The position numbers were made by a program, and so were the translations under genes. From assembly GCA_040758525.1 (NCBI GenBank), contig JBFLVQ010000555.1:1-6484 (forward strand): a stretch of DNA of 6,484 nt. The letters run 5' to 3'. The notes beneath the pieces are model-generated. The model was not told where the DNA came from. It saw nothing but the letters and a program-made list of their open reading frames with translations, and searched no databases. The stretch's first letter is position 1. Each line of letters starts with the position of its first letter. Below are positions 5,641 to 6,484 of the stretch, piece by piece. This DNA is from JBFLVQ01 sp040758525. Its GTDB lineage: Bacteria > Acidobacteriota > Blastocatellia > Chloracidobacteriales > JADJPF01.

Positions 5641-5760
5641 CTAAAAAGGGTTCTTGAAAGTCTTAATCAAGGTCGCTAGCATACAGTTAGCCGGACAATA
5701 CCAGTAGGTGTCTTCTAACCATTTCCAATCGCTACGATTCGTAAACGCTGTGGTTGTCAT
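5641..5760 (-). CDS. Small 39-aa ORF, probably the truncated N-terminus of a longer protein
   Basis: ATG 5760 to TAG 5641 on the minus strand encodes a peptide beginning MTTTAFTNRSDWKWLEDTYW and continuing YCPANCMLATLIKTF. GGAGG (5772-5768) is 7 bases ahead, an excellent ribosome binding site, and start and spacing look genuine. The Trp/Tyr-rich DWKWLEDTYWY segment reads like the conserved beginning of a folded domain rather than random sequence. The frame closes soon after, so it is probably a frameshifted or deleted remnant. A real small protein with a C-x-x-x-C pair (C22, C26) is the alternative. I do not recognise the family with certainty. It converges on the hydrolase gene, with 44 bp between the stop codons. 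Confidence 0.55.
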   Translation of the reverse strand: MTTTAFTNRSDWKWLEDTYWYCPANCMLATLIKTFKNPF

Positions 5761-5767
5761 CTGCTTT

Positions 5768-5772
5768 CCTCC
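5768..5772 (-). promoter_or_regulatory. Ribosome binding site of the 39-aa ORF
   Basis: GGAGG on the minus strand lies 7 bases before ATG 5760. It is the main reason to accept this short frame as a gene start. Confidence 0.6.
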
Positions 5773-6147
5773 AAAAGATATTAATACTGCAATAGATTCG
5801 CATTAATTTTCTGCTATTTTATAAAATGCAACAATGAAAAGGGAAAAGGATAATCTATTTCTCCATTATGTCAATTCATCAGGTACAGATTCACCAGTTT
5901 TTACAACTGCTTATCCATAAGCCCATATTGTGATTGCTAATCCAACTTAGACTAGATCCAGCGATAATCCGTAAAAATAGCGCCAAGAGGGAATGGTTTG
6001 TGGTTAGTTGGACAACGATCGCAAGATAAAATTAATCAAATACCAGTTTAATAACCAATACCAAGAATGAACAAACTTACAAGGAAAGCTCTTCATCCTT
6101 TTAGGTTTATTTGACACATTCTAGATTTTATTAAGGAGTATTTACTA
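5773..6147. other. AT-rich intergenic region without a convincing gene
   Basis: About 375 bp. It contains a perfect 12-base palindrome ATTTTATAAAAT (5816-5827), which could hold a -10 element for either strand. Short open stretches occur: a 28-codon ATG frame at 5834-5920 without a ribosome binding site, and an open frame of about 31 codons ending at 6029. A consensus -35-like TTGACA stands at 6111-6116, with no -10 at a normal distance before the next gene. AAGGAG at 6133-6138 serves the gene at 6148. I see no tRNA-like fold, repeat array or clear terminator. Protein-like runs such as SPVFTTAYP and REWFVVSWTT hint at decayed coding sequence but cannot be assigned. Confidence 0.5.
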
Positions 6148-6484
6148 ATGCAAAGACTTGTCATACTGTTGAAGAAGGGTAGTTACTGGGGATTATTGGT
6201 TTTGATAATCCTTGTTTGTGCTGTCTCTACACTAGCTCAGGTTTCAACAACTTATAAAGATAAAGAAACAGGGGTTGAATTTCCCTCACAAATTGAGCAA
6301 GCAGGAAAGCGATACGATATTATCACCACGGGTAGAATTAAAGCTTCTTTCATTGTTACTTTTAATGTTTGTGCTTTCGGTTTTTATATGGAGACTGGTA
6401 AATTTGATAAGAATAAGCAGTTTGTTCCCCAAATGATTAACGATGAAACAGCTAAAATTATAGTAGTGCATTTTCTTAGAAATA
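6148..6484 (+). CDS. Secreted chalcone-isomerase-like protein (partial, runs off right edge)
   Basis: ATG 6148 has AAGGAG at 6133-6138, nine bases ahead, and opens 112 codons that continue past the window. Residues 1-31 form a signal peptide: basic MQRLVILLKKG, hydrophobic core WGLLVLIILVCAV, then STLAQ. The mature part reads KETGVEFPSQIEQAGKRYDI (38-57), then TTGRIKASFIVTFNVCAFGFYM, and later AKIIVVHFLRN. This follows the bacterial chalcone-isomerase-like pattern: tGv.FP..l...g..l.l.G.g.R.k..F.vkvya.glY, then a k.i.l.FLRd strand. Bacterial members are usually exported or periplasmic and mostly of unknown role; some bind fatty acids in related plant proteins. The usual G.G.R motif is changed here to TTGRIKA. 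Base composition is clearly AT-richer than the enzymes to the left, which may indicate separate origin. Confidence 0.75.
   Translation, partial: MQRLVILLKKGSYWGLLVLIILVCAVSTLAQVSTTYKDKETGVEFPSQIEQAGKRYDIITTGRIKASFIVTFNVCAFGFYMETGKFDKNKQFVPQMINDETAKIIVVHFLRN

Noticed and set aside
5834..5920. 28-codon ATG frame beginning MKREKDNLFL just after a TATAAAAT-like sequence, possibly leaderless
   Set aside because: No ribosome binding site, no matching -35 element and no recognisable protein. Open frames this short are expected by chance in AT-rich sequence.
6111..6127. Promoter TTGACA (6111) with TAGATT (6122) for the chalcone-isomerase-like gene
   Set aside because: The two hexamers are only five bases apart, so they cannot form a normal promoter.

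Overview
The window looks like bacterial chromosome of moderate G+C, with a distinctly AT-richer right end. It has short intergenic gaps, strong GGAGG-type ribosome binding sites and several broken gene starts. The mix suggests a Ktedonobacteria-like Chloroflexota bacterium: a Tat-leader relic, a GH13 amylase-type N-terminus, an acidobacterial-type VWFA protein, a secreted chalcone-isomerase-like protein, and a TetR-controlled flavin monooxygenase. That assignment rests on protein style only. Acidobacteria or a Bacillota lineage are not excluded.

Left part (1-2283), all on the + strand. The C-terminal end of an unknown protein comes first, followed by an orphan Tat-like leader peptide with no mature domain. 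Next is a two-gene operon: a Cys-rich helical protein of 158 aa, then 13 bp later an exported VWA (MIDAS) protein that stops short of the family's usual C-terminus. A four-helix membrane protein follows. After it lies a stretch that may be the decayed C-terminus of a ferredoxin-reductase-type flavoprotein.

Middle part (2284-5596). A TetR-family repressor gene on the minus strand faces a Baeyer-Villiger-type flavin monooxygenase gene on the plus strand. The shared 103-bp spacer holds two near-identical palindromes, TTGGTAC-N6-GTACCAA and a one-mismatch copy, which are probable TetR operators. Behind the monooxygenase comes an HSL/family IV alpha/beta-hydrolase. The natural reading is a repressor-controlled ketone-to-ester-to-acid-plus-alcohol module: the monooxygenase makes an ester or lactone and the hydrolase opens it. 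Between the two enzymes sits the start of an alpha-amylase gene, with its own ribosome binding site. It is fused in frame to the hydrolase, so the hydrolase has either an abnormal amylase-derived N-terminus or an internal start.

Right part (5597-6484). A 39-codon minus-strand gene has an excellent ribosome binding site and looks like the surviving N-terminus of a longer protein. It is followed by about 390 bp without a convincing gene, then the first 112 codons of a secreted chalcone-isomerase-like protein that runs off the window.

The recurring theme is orphan or displaced gene starts (Tat leader, amylase N-terminus, 39-aa ORF) and a truncated VWA gene, which points to a locus rearranged by repeated recombination or decay. 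The most distinctive items are the twin-operator monooxygenase/hydrolase module and the amylase-hydrolase junction.
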